64,000 nucleotides of DNA from DASUTB01 sp036374835 (GTDB lineage Bacteria > Actinomycetota > Actinomycetes > Jiangellales > Jiangellaceae), in assembly GCA_036374835.1 (NCBI GenBank), contig DASUTB010000119.1, positions 1 to 64,000 of the forward strand. Direction: 5' to 3'. The notes under the pieces were generated by a model. That model worked only from the letters and a program-made list of their open reading frames with translations. It was not told the DNA's origin and did not search any database. Made by a program: the position numbers and the translations under genes. This document shows, in pieces, positions 15,913 to 24,476 of the stretch (positions are counted from its first letter, which is position 1; every line of letters begins with the position of its first letter).

Positions 15913-16857
15913 CTAGACGCCGCCGTAGGAGTGCAGGCCGTTGAAGACGATGTTGACCGCGAAGTAGCTGAACAGCAGCGTCGCGAACCCGATCAATGAG
16001 ACAACCGATGCCCGCACGCCACTCCAGCCGGCCGTCGCCCGGGCGTGCAGATACGCCGCGTAGGCCAACCAGGTGATCAGTGCCCACACCTCTTTCGGGT
16101 CCCAGCCCCAGTACCTGCCCCACGACACCTCGGCCCAGATCGCACCGAGAATGAGCGGGCCGATGGTCCAGATCGGAAACGCGATCGCGATCAGCCGGTA
16201 GGCGAGCTTGTCAAGGGACGCCGCGGTCGGCAGATTGGACGGCCGCCCCAGCCGCTGCGCACGTGCCGCCGCGATCTGCAGCCCGCTCACGACGGCGGCG
16301 ATGGTGAAGAGAGCGAACGCGGTCACGGCCATGCCGACGTGAATCACGAGCCAGTATGAATCGAGTGCCGGAACGAGCGGTCCAGGTGCGACATACAGAA
16401 TAGTCACGGCCAGCGCCAGCGTGACGACGAACAGCAACACGATCCACATCGCGAGCTCGCGGCCAATGCGGGTCCGGCCGAAGCCGAGGAACACCGCCGC
16501 GGCGATCAGCGTGCCGGTGATGGAGAACTCGTGCATGTTCGCCCACGGTGCCCGCTCGACCGCCAGCGCTCGGGTCAGCACACCGGCGGCGAGCAGCGCC
16601 GTCGCCAGGATCGACACCGACCACCCGATGCCGGCCGCCTTCTCGGCGTCAAGACCTCGCCTCGCCTCTCGGGCGGTCTCCGGAGTATCGCCGACAGAGT
16701 CCGGGCCGTCCGCGGCCACGCCGGCCAACTCGCGAACCGGCCGGCGCCGGCGAGCGACGTGATCCGCGCCGAACGCGAGCCAGGCGACGAGAAAGGCCAG
16801 GAGCGAGCCGCTCACCAGAAGGCGGCTCCACTCACCAAGCTGTGCTGCGTCCATCAC
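15913..16857 (-). CDS. ccsB: Cytochrome c biogenesis protein CcsB (heme handling, CcmC/CcsA family)
   Basis: The 314-aa polytopic membrane protein carries the tryptophan-rich heme-binding WWD-type segment (WGRYWGWDPKEVWALITWLAYA, near residues 240-260) and conserved histidines in the loops. With ResB it forms the System II heme export and ligation machine for c-type cytochromes. It is the last gene of resA-ccdA-resB-ccsB. About eight hydrophobic helices are visible. In some actinobacterial annotations the same protein is called CcsA. Confidence 0.93.
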   Translation of the reverse strand: MMDAAQLGEWSRLLVSGSLLAFLVAWLAFGADHVARRRRPVRELAGVAADGPDSVGDTPETAREARRGLDAEKAAGIGWSVSILATALLAAGVLTRALAVERAPWANMHEFSITGTLIAAAVFLGFGRTRIGRELAMWIVLLFVVTLALAVTILYVAPGPLVPALDSYWLVIHVGMAVTAFALFTIAAVVSGLQIAAARAQRLGRPSNLPTAASLDKLAYRLIAIAFPIWTIGPLILGAIWAEVSWGRYWGWDPKEVWALITWLAYAAYLHARATAGWSGVRASVVSLIGFATLLFSYFAVNIVFNGLHSYGGV

Positions 16858-16870
16858 GACCCTTTCTGCT

Positions 16871-16924
16871 TGCGATCAGGCGACCAACTCGGCCCGCAGG
16901 GGGCCATTTCCTCACCTGATCGCA
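16871..16924. repeat. Inverted repeat, family G, copy 1
   Basis: TGCGATCAGG (16871-16880) and CCTGATCGCA (16915-16924) are perfect 10-bp arms. The right side contains TTCCTCACCTGATC (16908-16921), whose complement occurs at 38662-38675. It fills the 75-bp gap between resB and ccsB. Confidence 0.6.
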
Positions 16925-16932
16925 GCCAACCC

Positions 16933-18522
16933 CTATTCACGACCCAACCTGTTCCTCAGCGACTCCGCGATCTCCGACACTTCAGCCCCGAGGTCGCCGC
17001 TGTCGGACTTCGCCAGCCCGGCGACCTCCACCACGGTACGCCCGTCGCCGTCGGAACCCGCCTTGACCCAGACCCGACGGCGCCGCACGTACAACGACGC
17101 GATCAGCCCGGCGACCGCCAGCAGCGCACCGGCCAGCGCGATCTCCTTGCCTGAGCTCCGGCTGATCTGCAGATTCACCCACGTCACATAGCCGTCGAAG
17201 GTGACGGTGCCGTACCCGTCCGGCAACTCGACGGTCTCCCCCACCTCGAGCAAGGCCAGGAACGGATCGCCATCTGCGGTCTCGAACTGCGTCATCTCCG
17301 ACGTGTCGAGGCGGTAGAGCGACTGCGGTGTGCCGTCGTCGATGCCGAGGTCGCCGTGGTACCCGGTCAATTCGAGCACGGGGTTCGACACGCCCGGGAA
17401 GGCGGAGGCGAGGCCCGCGCCGTCCGCGACCGCCGTCGGGTAGAAGCGCGCGTCGATGCCGATGTCCTCACCGGCCCCGCGCCCCTCGCCCACCGAGACC
17501 TTACGGACGCCCGCTGAGGCGAACATCTCGTCCCGCGGAAGGAACGGCACCGGCCCTTCGGCGAGGATGTTGCCCTGGGCGTCGCGCACCGTGAGCGCAG
17601 GGGCATAGCCGGGATTCAGAATGTGAATGAGGGTGCCGTCCACGTTGAGCGGCTCATTGACCCGGATCGTCTCCTCGACCGGTTCGGCCCCCGGCTCGGA
17701 TTCGAACCGGACCCGCGCCTCGAAGTTCTCCGGCGAACCGCGCGACGGCCCGGACTCGTAGAACTCCATGACGAATTCATCGACCTCGAGCGCGAACGGC
17801 GGCAGCGATGTCGGGTCGAACAGCGCGCCACCGGACAGGTTGTCGTACTGCACCGGCAGGTTGGCGAACCCACCTTTCTCGGGGACGATCACCGTCCCGC
17901 GATACCCGAACAACGCGCCCACCGCCACCGCCAGCAGCACGACGACCAGTGCCAGGTGGAACACGAGGTTCCCGGTCTCACGCAGATGTCCGGCCTCGGC
18001 GGCGACCGAACCGTCCCGCCGATCGACGCGGAAGTGGCGTCCACGCAAATCCGCGGCGGCAGCGTCGAGCGCCTCGTCCGCGGAGGCGTCCACGTAGAAG
18101 CGCTCGTGTGCGGGAAGCCGTTCGAGCCGGCTCGGCGTCCGGGGCGGGCGGGCCCGCATCGCACGCCAGTGCTCCAGCGACCGCGGCAGGATGCAGCCGA
18201 CCAGCGATACCAGCAGCGCGAGGTAGATCGCCGCGAACCACGGCGAGGCGAACACGTCGAAGAGCCCGAGCCGGTCATACCAGCGCGCCAGCTCCGGATT
18301 GCGCTCGGCGAAGTCGTCGACGAGCACCGGGTCGACACTGCGCTGCGGGATGACCGAGCCGGGAATCGCGGCCAGCGCCAGCAGTAACAGCAGCATCAGC
18401 GCGACCCGCATCGAGGTCAGTTGGCGCCAGAACCAGCGAGCGAACTCGGCGACGGACAGCGCCGGGGCCGGCCCGGTCGGCTTGCGTCGCGGCGGCGCGG
18501 ACGTGGGGACGGGCGACGTCAA
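16933..18522 (-). CDS. resB: Cytochrome c biogenesis protein ResB
   Basis: The protein of about 529 aa is the System II partner of CcsB. Three N-terminal transmembrane segments occur, the first within WFWRQLTSMRVALMLLLLLA. A large extracytoplasmic domain and one C-terminal membrane helix before the RRRRVWV stop-transfer follow. The frame is open far upstream through ccdA. The TTG at 18522 overlaps the ccdA stop (TTGA) and gives the right length, so it is chosen; it implies translational coupling. Confidence 0.9.
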   Translation of the reverse strand: MTSPVPTSAPPRRKPTGPAPALSVAEFARWFWRQLTSMRVALMLLLLLALAAIPGSVIPQRSVDPVLVDDFAERNPELARWYDRLGLFDVFASPWFAAIYLALLVSLVGCILPRSLEHWRAMRARPPRTPSRLERLPAHERFYVDASADEALDAAAADLRGRHFRVDRRDGSVAAEAGHLRETGNLVFHLALVVVLLAVAVGALFGYRGTVIVPEKGGFANLPVQYDNLSGGALFDPTSLPPFALEVDEFVMEFYESGPSRGSPENFEARVRFESEPGAEPVEETIRVNEPLNVDGTLIHILNPGYAPALTVRDAQGNILAEGPVPFLPRDEMFASAGVRKVSVGEGRGAGEDIGIDARFYPTAVADGAGLASAFPGVSNPVLELTGYHGDLGIDDGTPQSLYRLDTSEMTQFETADGDPFLALLEVGETVELPDGYGTVTFDGYVTWVNLQISRSSGKEIALAGALLAVAGLIASLYVRRRRVWVKAGSDGDGRTVVEVAGLAKSDSGDLGAEVSEIAESLRNRLGRE

Positions 18523-19265
18523 ATGACCACCTCGAACCCGTAGATCCAACCCTGCATGGACGCAACCAGCGACGACCACGCGCCCGTCACGAGCATCACG
18601 CCGAGCACGATGAGCAGACCTCCGCCGATCCGCATGACCCAGACCTGATGCTGCCGGATCCACCCGAACGCGCCCAGCGCCCTGCGGTACGCCACGGCGG
18701 CAAAGACGAACGGGATCCCCAGACCGAGTGCGTACATCACGGACAGCAATGCGCCGCGGCCGGCACTCGCTTCGTCGAACGCGAGGATCTGTACCGCGGC
18801 GAGCGTCGGCCCGATACATGGAGTCCAGCCGATCCCGAACAGCGCACCGAGTACCGGCGCGCCGGCGAGCCCGACCGACGGCATCGCCCGGACCCGCCAT
18901 TCCCGGCCCATCGCCGGCAGCCAGCCGGCGAAGACCACACCGAGCCCGATGGTCAGCACACCCAGCACCCGCGTGATCGGCTCCTGGTGTTCGATCAGTT
19001 CTGCGCCGAGCCCGCCGAACAGCAGGCCGTACGACACGAACACGGCGGTGAAGCCGAGCACGAACAGGACTGCCCCGAGCAGTACCCGACCGCGGCGACC
19101 GTCCATCAGATCGGCTCCGGACAACCCGGTGACGTACGCGAGATACCCCGGCACCAGCGGGACGACGCATGGCGACGCGAATGACACGACGCCGGCAAGC
19201 AGTGCCACCGGGATCGCCAGCAGCACCGACCCGCTCAGGATGACGTCTCCGAACGACTCCCCCAT
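18519..19265 (-). CDS. ccdA: Cytochrome c biogenesis protein CcdA (thiol-disulfide membrane carrier)
   Basis: The membrane protein of about 248 aa belongs to the DsbD/CcdA family. Six hydrophobic helices carry the redox cysteines in SFASPCVVPLVPGYL and GWTPCIGPTL. It passes electrons from cytoplasmic thioredoxin to extracytoplasmic ResA. The ATG at 19265 has GGGAG five bases upstream; a TTG at 19280 is possible but lacks such spacing. It overlaps resB by four bases. Confidence 0.93.
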   Translation of the reverse strand: MGESFGDVILSGSVLLAIPVALLAGVVSFASPCVVPLVPGYLAYVTGLSGADLMDGRRGRVLLGAVLFVLGFTAVFVSYGLLFGGLGAELIEHQEPITRVLGVLTIGLGVVFAGWLPAMGREWRVRAMPSVGLAGAPVLGALFGIGWTPCIGPTLAAVQILAFDEASAGRGALLSVMYALGLGIPFVFAAVAYRRALGAFGWIRQHQVWVMRIGGGLLIVLGVMLVTGAWSSLVASMQGWIYGFEVVI

Positions 19266-19286
19266 CAGCACTCCCGGCAACTCCCG

Positions 19287-19335
19287 TGATCACCGGCGGT
19301 TTTCACACTGACGATGTGAAGAATGCCGGTGATCA
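19287..19335. repeat. Inverted repeat containing the resA stop codon
   Basis: TGATCACCGGC (19287-19297) and GCCGGTGATCA (19325-19335) are perfect 11-bp arms. Inside is a second hairpin, TTCACA/TGTGAA, with a 7-nt loop. The right arm contains the complement of the resA TGA stop, so resA ends inside the palindrome, 70 bp before the ccdA start. Confidence 0.65.
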
Positions 19336-19923
19336 TGGGGAAGCCTCGGCCTGCACGTCCTCGATCAGCCCGCGGAGCGTCGACTCACCGATCGCACCGA
19401 CCGCCCGAGCGGCCAACCGGCCATTCTGATCGATGATCAGGGTGCTGGGGATCGCGGCCGGCGGCAGTGAGTCCCGGAAGGCGAGCATCTTGCGACCATC
19501 GGTATCGACCACGCTCGGGAACGTGATGCCGAAGTCCTCCACGAAACCGAGCGCGTCGGTCTCGTTGTCGCGGGTATTGACGCCGACGAAGCGAATCCCG
19601 TCCTCGGCGACGTCCTCCCAGACCGCCTGGAAGTCCGGCGCTTCCTTGCGGCACGGCGGGCACCAGGATCCCCACACGTTCAGGACGACCACCTCACCGG
19701 CGGCGTCGGCCAGCCAGAACTCTCTGTCGTCCGAACCGAGCAGGGGTCCGCCGAACTCGGGAGCAGGCTCGCGCTCGTCCACAGGGACGGTCGTCACCGC
19801 ACCGTCGCCTTCGATGTAGCCGATGTTGTCCGCGTCGGCACGCTGCACCTGGCCGTCGGTGCAGGCCGTGAGCAGCAGACCGAAGACGAGTACAGCGGCG
19901 GTGAGAATCTTGCGCATGCTCAT
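19333..19923 (-). CDS. resA: Thioredoxin-like lipoprotein ResA/TlpA
   Basis: The 196-aa protein has a lipoprotein signal (MSMRKILTAAVLVFGLLLTAC, Cys21 lipidated). A thioredoxin fold follows, with active site WGSWCPPC and the conserved cis-Pro region IPSTLIIDQNG. It keeps apocytochrome c haem-binding cysteines reduced outside the membrane, using electrons from CcdA. The start overlaps the stop of the upstream phosphatase gene by four bases. The stop lies in a palindrome. Confidence 0.92.
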   Translation of the reverse strand: MSMRKILTAAVLVFGLLLTACTDGQVQRADADNIGYIEGDGAVTTVPVDEREPAPEFGGPLLGSDDREFWLADAAGEVVVLNVWGSWCPPCRKEAPDFQAVWEDVAEDGIRFVGVNTRDNETDALGFVEDFGITFPSVVDTDGRKMLAFRDSLPPAAIPSTLIIDQNGRLAARAVGAIGESTLRGLIEDVQAEASP

Positions 19924-20558
19924 GCTCTAGCGGTGTAGTCGCGTGCACCCGGCAGCAGGTCGGCGGCCGGCTCGGTGTAGCGGACCGACACGATGTCCCG
20001 GCCGTCGTAGCTGAACGTCGTCAAGCTGGCGAGCGAGCACTCCCGGTTGCGCGGGTGGTGCCATAGCCGCCGTCCCTCCACCACCGAGCGGAGGATCCAG
20101 ATCGGCAACTGGTGCGAGACGATCAGCGCCTCGTGGCCATCGGCCGCGGCGGCGGCGGCGTTCATCGCCTTGCGCATTCGCGCCGCGATCTCGGTGTAGG
20201 GCTCACCCCACGACGGGCGAAACGGGTTGCGAAGGTGCTTCCAGTGCCGGGTGTGGCGCAGCGACCCGTCCCCGACCCCGAACGTCAGGCCCTCGAACAC
20301 GTTGCCGGCCTCGATCACCCGCTCGTCGATGACGACGTCGAGGCTAAGCTCGGCGGCGATCGGCGCGGCCGTCTCCCGGGCACGCTCCAGCGGAGAGCTC
20401 ACCAGGTGGGTGATGTCACGGTCCGCCACGTGCTTGGCGATCCGTTCGGCCATCGCGCGGCCGCGCTCGGACAGGTGGTAGCCGGCCAGTCGGCCGTACA
20501 GCACCCCCGAGGGGTTGTGCACCTCGCCATGGCGCAGCAGATGGACCCGTGTCGTCAC
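19920..20558 (-). CDS. Histidine phosphatase family protein
   Basis: The 212-aa protein has the RHG motif near the N-terminus (HLLRHGEVHNPSG) and a second conserved His in IVSHQLPIW, both needed for the phosphohistidine mechanism. The substrate is unknown. The position between hemL and resA, with four-base overlaps on both sides, is conserved in actinobacterial heme/cytochrome loci. The name phosphoglycerate mutase is often used, but nothing in the sequence proves that activity. Confidence 0.85.
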   Translation of the reverse strand: MTTRVHLLRHGEVHNPSGVLYGRLAGYHLSERGRAMAERIAKHVADRDITHLVSSPLERARETAAPIAAELSLDVVIDERVIEAGNVFEGLTFGVGDGSLRHTRHWKHLRNPFRPSWGEPYTEIAARMRKAMNAAAAAADGHEALIVSHQLPIWILRSVVEGRRLWHHPRNRECSLASLTTFSYDGRDIVSVRYTEPAADLLPGARDYTARA

Positions 20559-21883
20559 CCGTACTCCTCGATTCGTGCGGCCTCGGCGGCGGCCACCGGA
20601 AGTGCGTCGGCGATCCGGTCAAGGGCCCGCTCGTCGTGCGCGGCCGACACGAACCAGGCCTCGAAGTTCGACGGCGGCAGATGCACGCCACGAGAGAGCA
20701 TCGCGTGGAAGAAGGCGCGATACCGATCCGTGTCGGTCTGGCCGGCGCGCGCGAAGTCGGTGACCGGACCGTCCTGCGGGTCAACGAAGAAGACGCTGAA
20801 CAGATTCCCCGCGTAGGACAGCACGTGCGGCACGCCTTCGGCCGTCAACGCCTTGCTCACCATCTCGCCGACGGCGCGCGCCGCATCATTGAGATGCTCG
20901 TAGACAGCTGCGTCGCACCGCCGCAGCGTGGCCAGGCCCGCGGTGGTGGCGACCGGGTTGCCGGCCAGTGTTCCGGCCTGGTACACCGGCCCGGACGGTG
21001 CCAGCTCGGCCATCAGGTCGGCGCGCCCGCCGAACGCGGCAGCCGGAAACCCGCCGCCCATGACCTTGCCGAACGTTGTGATGTCCGCCGCCACGCCATC
21101 CAACCCGAACCACCCGGATCGGTGAACGCGGAAACCGGTCATGACCTCGTCGAGGATCAGCAGTGCGCCGTGCCGGTGCGCGATGTCGAGCAGGAAGGCA
21201 TTGAACCCGTCGTCCGGCGGGACGGCGCCCATGTTGCCCGCCGCGGCTTCGGCGATGACCGCCGCCACCCGGTCGCCGTGCTCGGCGAACGTCGCCTCCA
21301 CGGCGGCGCGGTCGTTGTACGGGACCACGATCGTGTCGTGCGCGGTCGCCGCCGTGACGCCGGGCGTGCCGGGCAGCCCGAACGTCGCCACGCCGCTGCC
21401 CGCGCTGGCCAGCAGCGCGTCCACGTGCCCGTGGTAGTGGCCGGCGAACTTGAGCACGACGTCCCGTCCGGTCGCCGCACGCGCGAGCCGGATCGCCGAC
21501 ATGGTCGCCTCGGTGCCGCTCGTCGTCAGCCGCACCTGGTCGGTGGACGTCCGCGCGGCGATCTCCTCGGCCAGTTCCACCTCGGTCTGGGTCGGCGTCC
21601 CGTACGAGGTCCCGCGGGCCACCTGCGCCTGCACGGCATCGGTGACGTCGGGGTGCGCGTGACCCAGGATCATCGGGCCCCACGAACCCACGAGGTCCAC
21701 ATACTCGCGGCCGTCGGCGTCGTAGAGGTACGGACCGTCGGCGCGGATGATGAATCGCGGTGTGCCGCCTACCGCCCGGTAGGCGCGGACCGGCGAGTTC
21801 ACCCCACCCGGGGTCACCGCGCTCGCCCGCTCGAAGAGTGCTGCGCTGGACGGTGCCTCGTCGGGATATGTCACAGCGGGCAT
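20555..21883 (-). CDS. hemL: Glutamate-1-semialdehyde 2,1-aminomutase
   Basis: The 442-aa PLP enzyme converts glutamate-1-semialdehyde to 5-aminolevulinate. Motifs include LVGSWGPMILGHAHP, LILDEVMTGFRVHRSGW and the PLP lysine in TTFGKVMGGGFPAAAFGG. It works directly after HemA, which is encoded at 29927-31291 in the same direction. The stop overlaps the start of the phosphatase gene. Confidence 0.96.
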   Translation of the reverse strand: MPAVTYPDEAPSSAALFERASAVTPGGVNSPVRAYRAVGGTPRFIIRADGPYLYDADGREYVDLVGSWGPMILGHAHPDVTDAVQAQVARGTSYGTPTQTEVELAEEIAARTSTDQVRLTTSGTEATMSAIRLARAATGRDVVLKFAGHYHGHVDALLASAGSGVATFGLPGTPGVTAATAHDTIVVPYNDRAAVEATFAEHGDRVAAVIAEAAAGNMGAVPPDDGFNAFLLDIAHRHGALLILDEVMTGFRVHRSGWFGLDGVAADITTFGKVMGGGFPAAAFGGRADLMAELAPSGPVYQAGTLAGNPVATTAGLATLRRCDAAVYEHLNDAARAVGEMVSKALTAEGVPHVLSYAGNLFSVFFVDPQDGPVTDFARAGQTDTDRYRAFFHAMLSRGVHLPPSNFEAWFVSAAHDERALDRIADALPVAAAEAARIEEYG

Positions 21884-21901
21884 TGTCGCACTTGGCGCCG
21901 T

Positions 21902-22546
21902 TTACCTTCCCTGCCAGGTGGTGATGCAGGCCTCGTTCCCCTCGACGTCGGCGAGCACCCACCACGCCGGCGCGTGTTCGTCGGTCACGAGGCGTCCGCC
22001 GGCTTCGATCGCGGCCGCCACCCGCTCCTCGGCCAGATCGTGCGGCACGGCGATGTCGATATGGATGCGATTGCGTTCCGGACGCGGCGCGTCCATCTGC
22101 TGGAACCACACCGTCGGCCCGATGCCACGAGGATCGACCAGGTCGGTAAGGCCGTCCACCGTGCGGTAACCGAGAATCGCCTGCCAGAACGGCAGCACCG
22201 CGGGAATGTCCATTGCGTCGATGGCGAACTCGACGACCTGCGGCGCGGCGAGATCCGATTCGATTCCCAAGTCGGCGGCAAGTGCTGTGATCTTGGCCGC
22301 GAGGTCAACGTCGCGCGAGGTCAACGCGCCAACGTCGTGGCTGACCAGACTGACGCCGACCGACGGGTACCGCAACACGATGTCCGGATGGTGGTTCGCC
22401 GCTTCGGCGAGTTCGGTGATCCCGTTGACGAACTCCGTTCCCCGTGCGAACGACCCGGTCCGGAAGGTCGAGAAGACTCTGCCGTAGAGAACCCGCCAGC
22501 CGGGCAACGCGTTCTGGACTTCTGCGTCGGGGAGTGCCTGACTCAT
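21902..22546 (-). CDS. Pterin-4a-carbinolamine-dehydratase-like domain fused to a VOC/glyoxalase-like domain
   Basis: About 214 aa from the preferred ATG at 22546; the frame is open to 22588. Residues about 1-90 resemble pterin-4a-carbinolamine dehydratase, with the ANHHPDI signature. Residues about 105-214 look like a VOC domain (EFAIDAMDIPAVLPFWQAILGY...HIDIAV). This pairing is seen in actinobacteria, but its substrate is unknown. No aromatic amino acid hydroxylase is nearby, so classical pterin recycling is not supported. It lies 18 bp upstream of hemL. Confidence 0.75.
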   Translation of the reverse strand: MSQALPDAEVQNALPGWRVLYGRVFSTFRTGSFARGTEFVNGITELAEAANHHPDIVLRYPSVGVSLVSHDVGALTSRDVDLAAKITALAADLGIESDLAAPQVVEFAIDAMDIPAVLPFWQAILGYRTVDGLTDLVDPRGIGPTVWFQQMDAPRPERNRIHIDIAVPHDLAEERVAAAIEAGGRLVTDEHAPAWWVLADVEGNEACITTWQGR

Positions 22547-22690
22547 GCTGCCCACTCTGCCACACGGCCGGTCCGGCCGATCACGCAAACGCGGGACCGC
22601 GGGGGCCGGGGTGTGGCCGGGCGTTAGCGAGCAAGGAACGAGCGCGGGCGGGACGCTCGCCGTCCGGCGTTCACGACCGAGCCGGGGGTG

Positions 22691-22807
22691 TCAGTCCGCG
22701 TCTTCCGGCTCGTCCGGATGACGGTGCAGCGCGACAACGCCTGCGACCAGCCCGCCCCAGACAACAATGATGGCAACGATCATCATGATGACGGCTTCAC
22801 CGGACAT
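22691..22807 (-). CDS. metS: MetS-type small subunit of an NSS amino acid transporter
   Basis: A 38-aa peptide (MSGEAVIMMIVAIIVVWG..., ending PDEPEDAD) with one transmembrane helix and a charged C-terminal tail. It starts six bases after the stop of the NSS transporter gene. Corynebacterial MetP needs such a small subunit (MetS) for methionine and alanine uptake. The size, single helix, W-G-G motif and position fit that family. Confidence 0.85.
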   Translation of the reverse strand: MSGEAVIMMIVAIIVVWGGLVAGVVALHRHPDEPEDAD

Positions 22808-22813
22808 TGACGG

Positions 22814-24337
22814 TCATCCCCTTCCAGCCCTGGACCAGGCGACCGGTTCCTCGGCGGCTCTGTCCTCCGGCCAGCGCGGCAAGGCCGCCAGAATTCCGAT
22901 CACGAGCGCGCCGACGACAACACCGCCGCCGGTGACCAGCAGGAAGACCGTCGGGTAGCCCTCATAATTCTCCGCCAGTTCGGTACGCAGACTGTCCAAC
23001 AGAATCCAGCCGAGCATGACCGGCGTGACCACACCGAGCATGAACAACCACCAGCGGCCGAGTGGAACGGCGGACGTCTCGTTCGCATGCGCGCGCAGCG
23101 GCTCGAGCCGGCGCAGGACCCAGGCCACCGCGATCACCAGCGCCAGCGCCACGGCGACGATGCCGTACGCGTTGATGAAGTGGTCGGCGGAGTCCAGGAT
23201 GTAGAGGCCCTCCCTCGTCGGCAGTAGAAGCAGGGAGACGGCCGCCGCACCGCCGCCAACGAGGAGCACGGCGGGCGTGCGTGCCATGTTGAACCGGTCC
23301 TCGATAGCAGCGACGATCATCTGGACGAGACTGATGAGAGACGTCAGCCCGGCGAGCACGAGTGAACCGAAGAACAGCACGCCGAACAGCTCGGGGGCCG
23401 TCGGCAGCGTGGAGATGATCGTCGGGAACGCCACGAACGCAAGGCCGAGACCGTCCGTCGCCACCTCGCCGATGCCGACACCTGAACTCGCCGCAAGGAA
23501 TCCGATCGTCGCGAACACACCGATGCCGGCCAGGATCTCGAACGAACTGTTCGCGAAACCCGCGACGACCGCCGAGCCGGTCAGATCCGATCGACGCCGC
23601 AGGTACGACGCGTACGTCACCATCACGCCGAAGCCGACCGAGAGCGAGAAGAACACCTGCCCGTACGCCGCGACCCAGACCGTGCCGTTGCCCAATGCGG
23701 ACCAGTCCGGCGCGAACAGCGCGTCAAGGCCGAGCGACGCACCGTCCAACGTGATCGCGCGCACGACAAGGACGCCGAACATGAGCACCAACAGCGGGAT
23801 GAACACCTTGTTCGCCCGCTCGATGCCGTTGTGAACACCGAGCAGCAACAGGCCCAGCACGATCACCCACACGATCACGAGCGGCCAGAAGACCCCGCCG
23901 ACGTACGACGAGACGAATCCCGGCTCTTCGGCGACGTTCAGGAAGTTCTCGAACAAAAAGGCGTCCGGGTCATTGCCCCAGCCGAGCGATAGCGAGAAGC
24001 CCGTATAGCGCAGCGCCCAGGCGATGATCAGCGGGTAGTACACGGCGATCACGAAGCACACCGCGGCCTGCCACCAGCCGATCGCCGACACCGGACGGGA
24101 CATCCGATAGAACGACAGCGGCGCGGAGCCGCGGTACTTGTGTCCGATCGTGTATTCGAGCACCAGCAACGGAATGCCCGCGGTCAGCAACGCCACGAGA
24201 TAGGGGACGATGAACGCCCCACCGCCGTTCTCGTACGTCACGTACGGAAAACGCCAGATGTTTCCGAGGCCGATCGCCGATCCGACCGCGGCCAGAATGA
24301 ACCCGGCCCGGGTTCCCCACTGCTCACGCTGGCTCAT
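22814..24337 (-). CDS. metP: Sodium-dependent transporter, neurotransmitter:sodium symporter family (MetP-like)
   Basis: About 507 aa from the ATG at 24337, which follows GGGGAG; the frame continues to 24385. About 11-12 hydrophobic helices are visible. The first carries the NSS signature (AAVGSAIGLGNIWRFPYVTYENGGGAF), and TYASYLRR is conserved mid-protein. Together with the MetS-like peptide it most likely imports methionine or small neutral amino acids with sodium. The pair interrupts the hem cluster between hemB and the dehydratase-VOC gene. Confidence 0.88.
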   Translation of the reverse strand: MSQREQWGTRAGFILAAVGSAIGLGNIWRFPYVTYENGGGAFIVPYLVALLTAGIPLLVLEYTIGHKYRGSAPLSFYRMSRPVSAIGWWQAAVCFVIAVYYPLIIAWALRYTGFSLSLGWGNDPDAFLFENFLNVAEEPGFVSSYVGGVFWPLVIVWVIVLGLLLLGVHNGIERANKVFIPLLVLMFGVLVVRAITLDGASLGLDALFAPDWSALGNGTVWVAAYGQVFFSLSVGFGVMVTYASYLRRRSDLTGSAVVAGFANSSFEILAGIGVFATIGFLAASSGVGIGEVATDGLGLAFVAFPTIISTLPTAPELFGVLFFGSLVLAGLTSLISLVQMIVAAIEDRFNMARTPAVLLVGGGAAAVSLLLLPTREGLYILDSADHFINAYGIVAVALALVIAVAWVLRRLEPLRAHANETSAVPLGRWWLFMLGVVTPVMLGWILLDSLRTELAENYEGYPTVFLLVTGGGVVVGALVIGILAALPRWPEDRAAEEPVAWSRAGRG

Positions 24338-24476
24338 CGCCTGCTCCCCGTTGAGCACTGCGCCGACGCCGGCGCTCAACTCCACCTTGTGTGGCAGTTC
24401 CGCCGCAATCTGTACCCGGAAAACACGGGACCAAACGGGTGGCTTTGTGTCGCCGCGGCGCGTGCCACGGAGTTGA

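Noticed and set aside
16933..19293. A single 786-codon fusion of ccdA and resB
   Set aside because: The N-terminal part of that frame is an arginine-rich shadow of ccdA; resB is better started at the TTG overlapping the ccdA stop.
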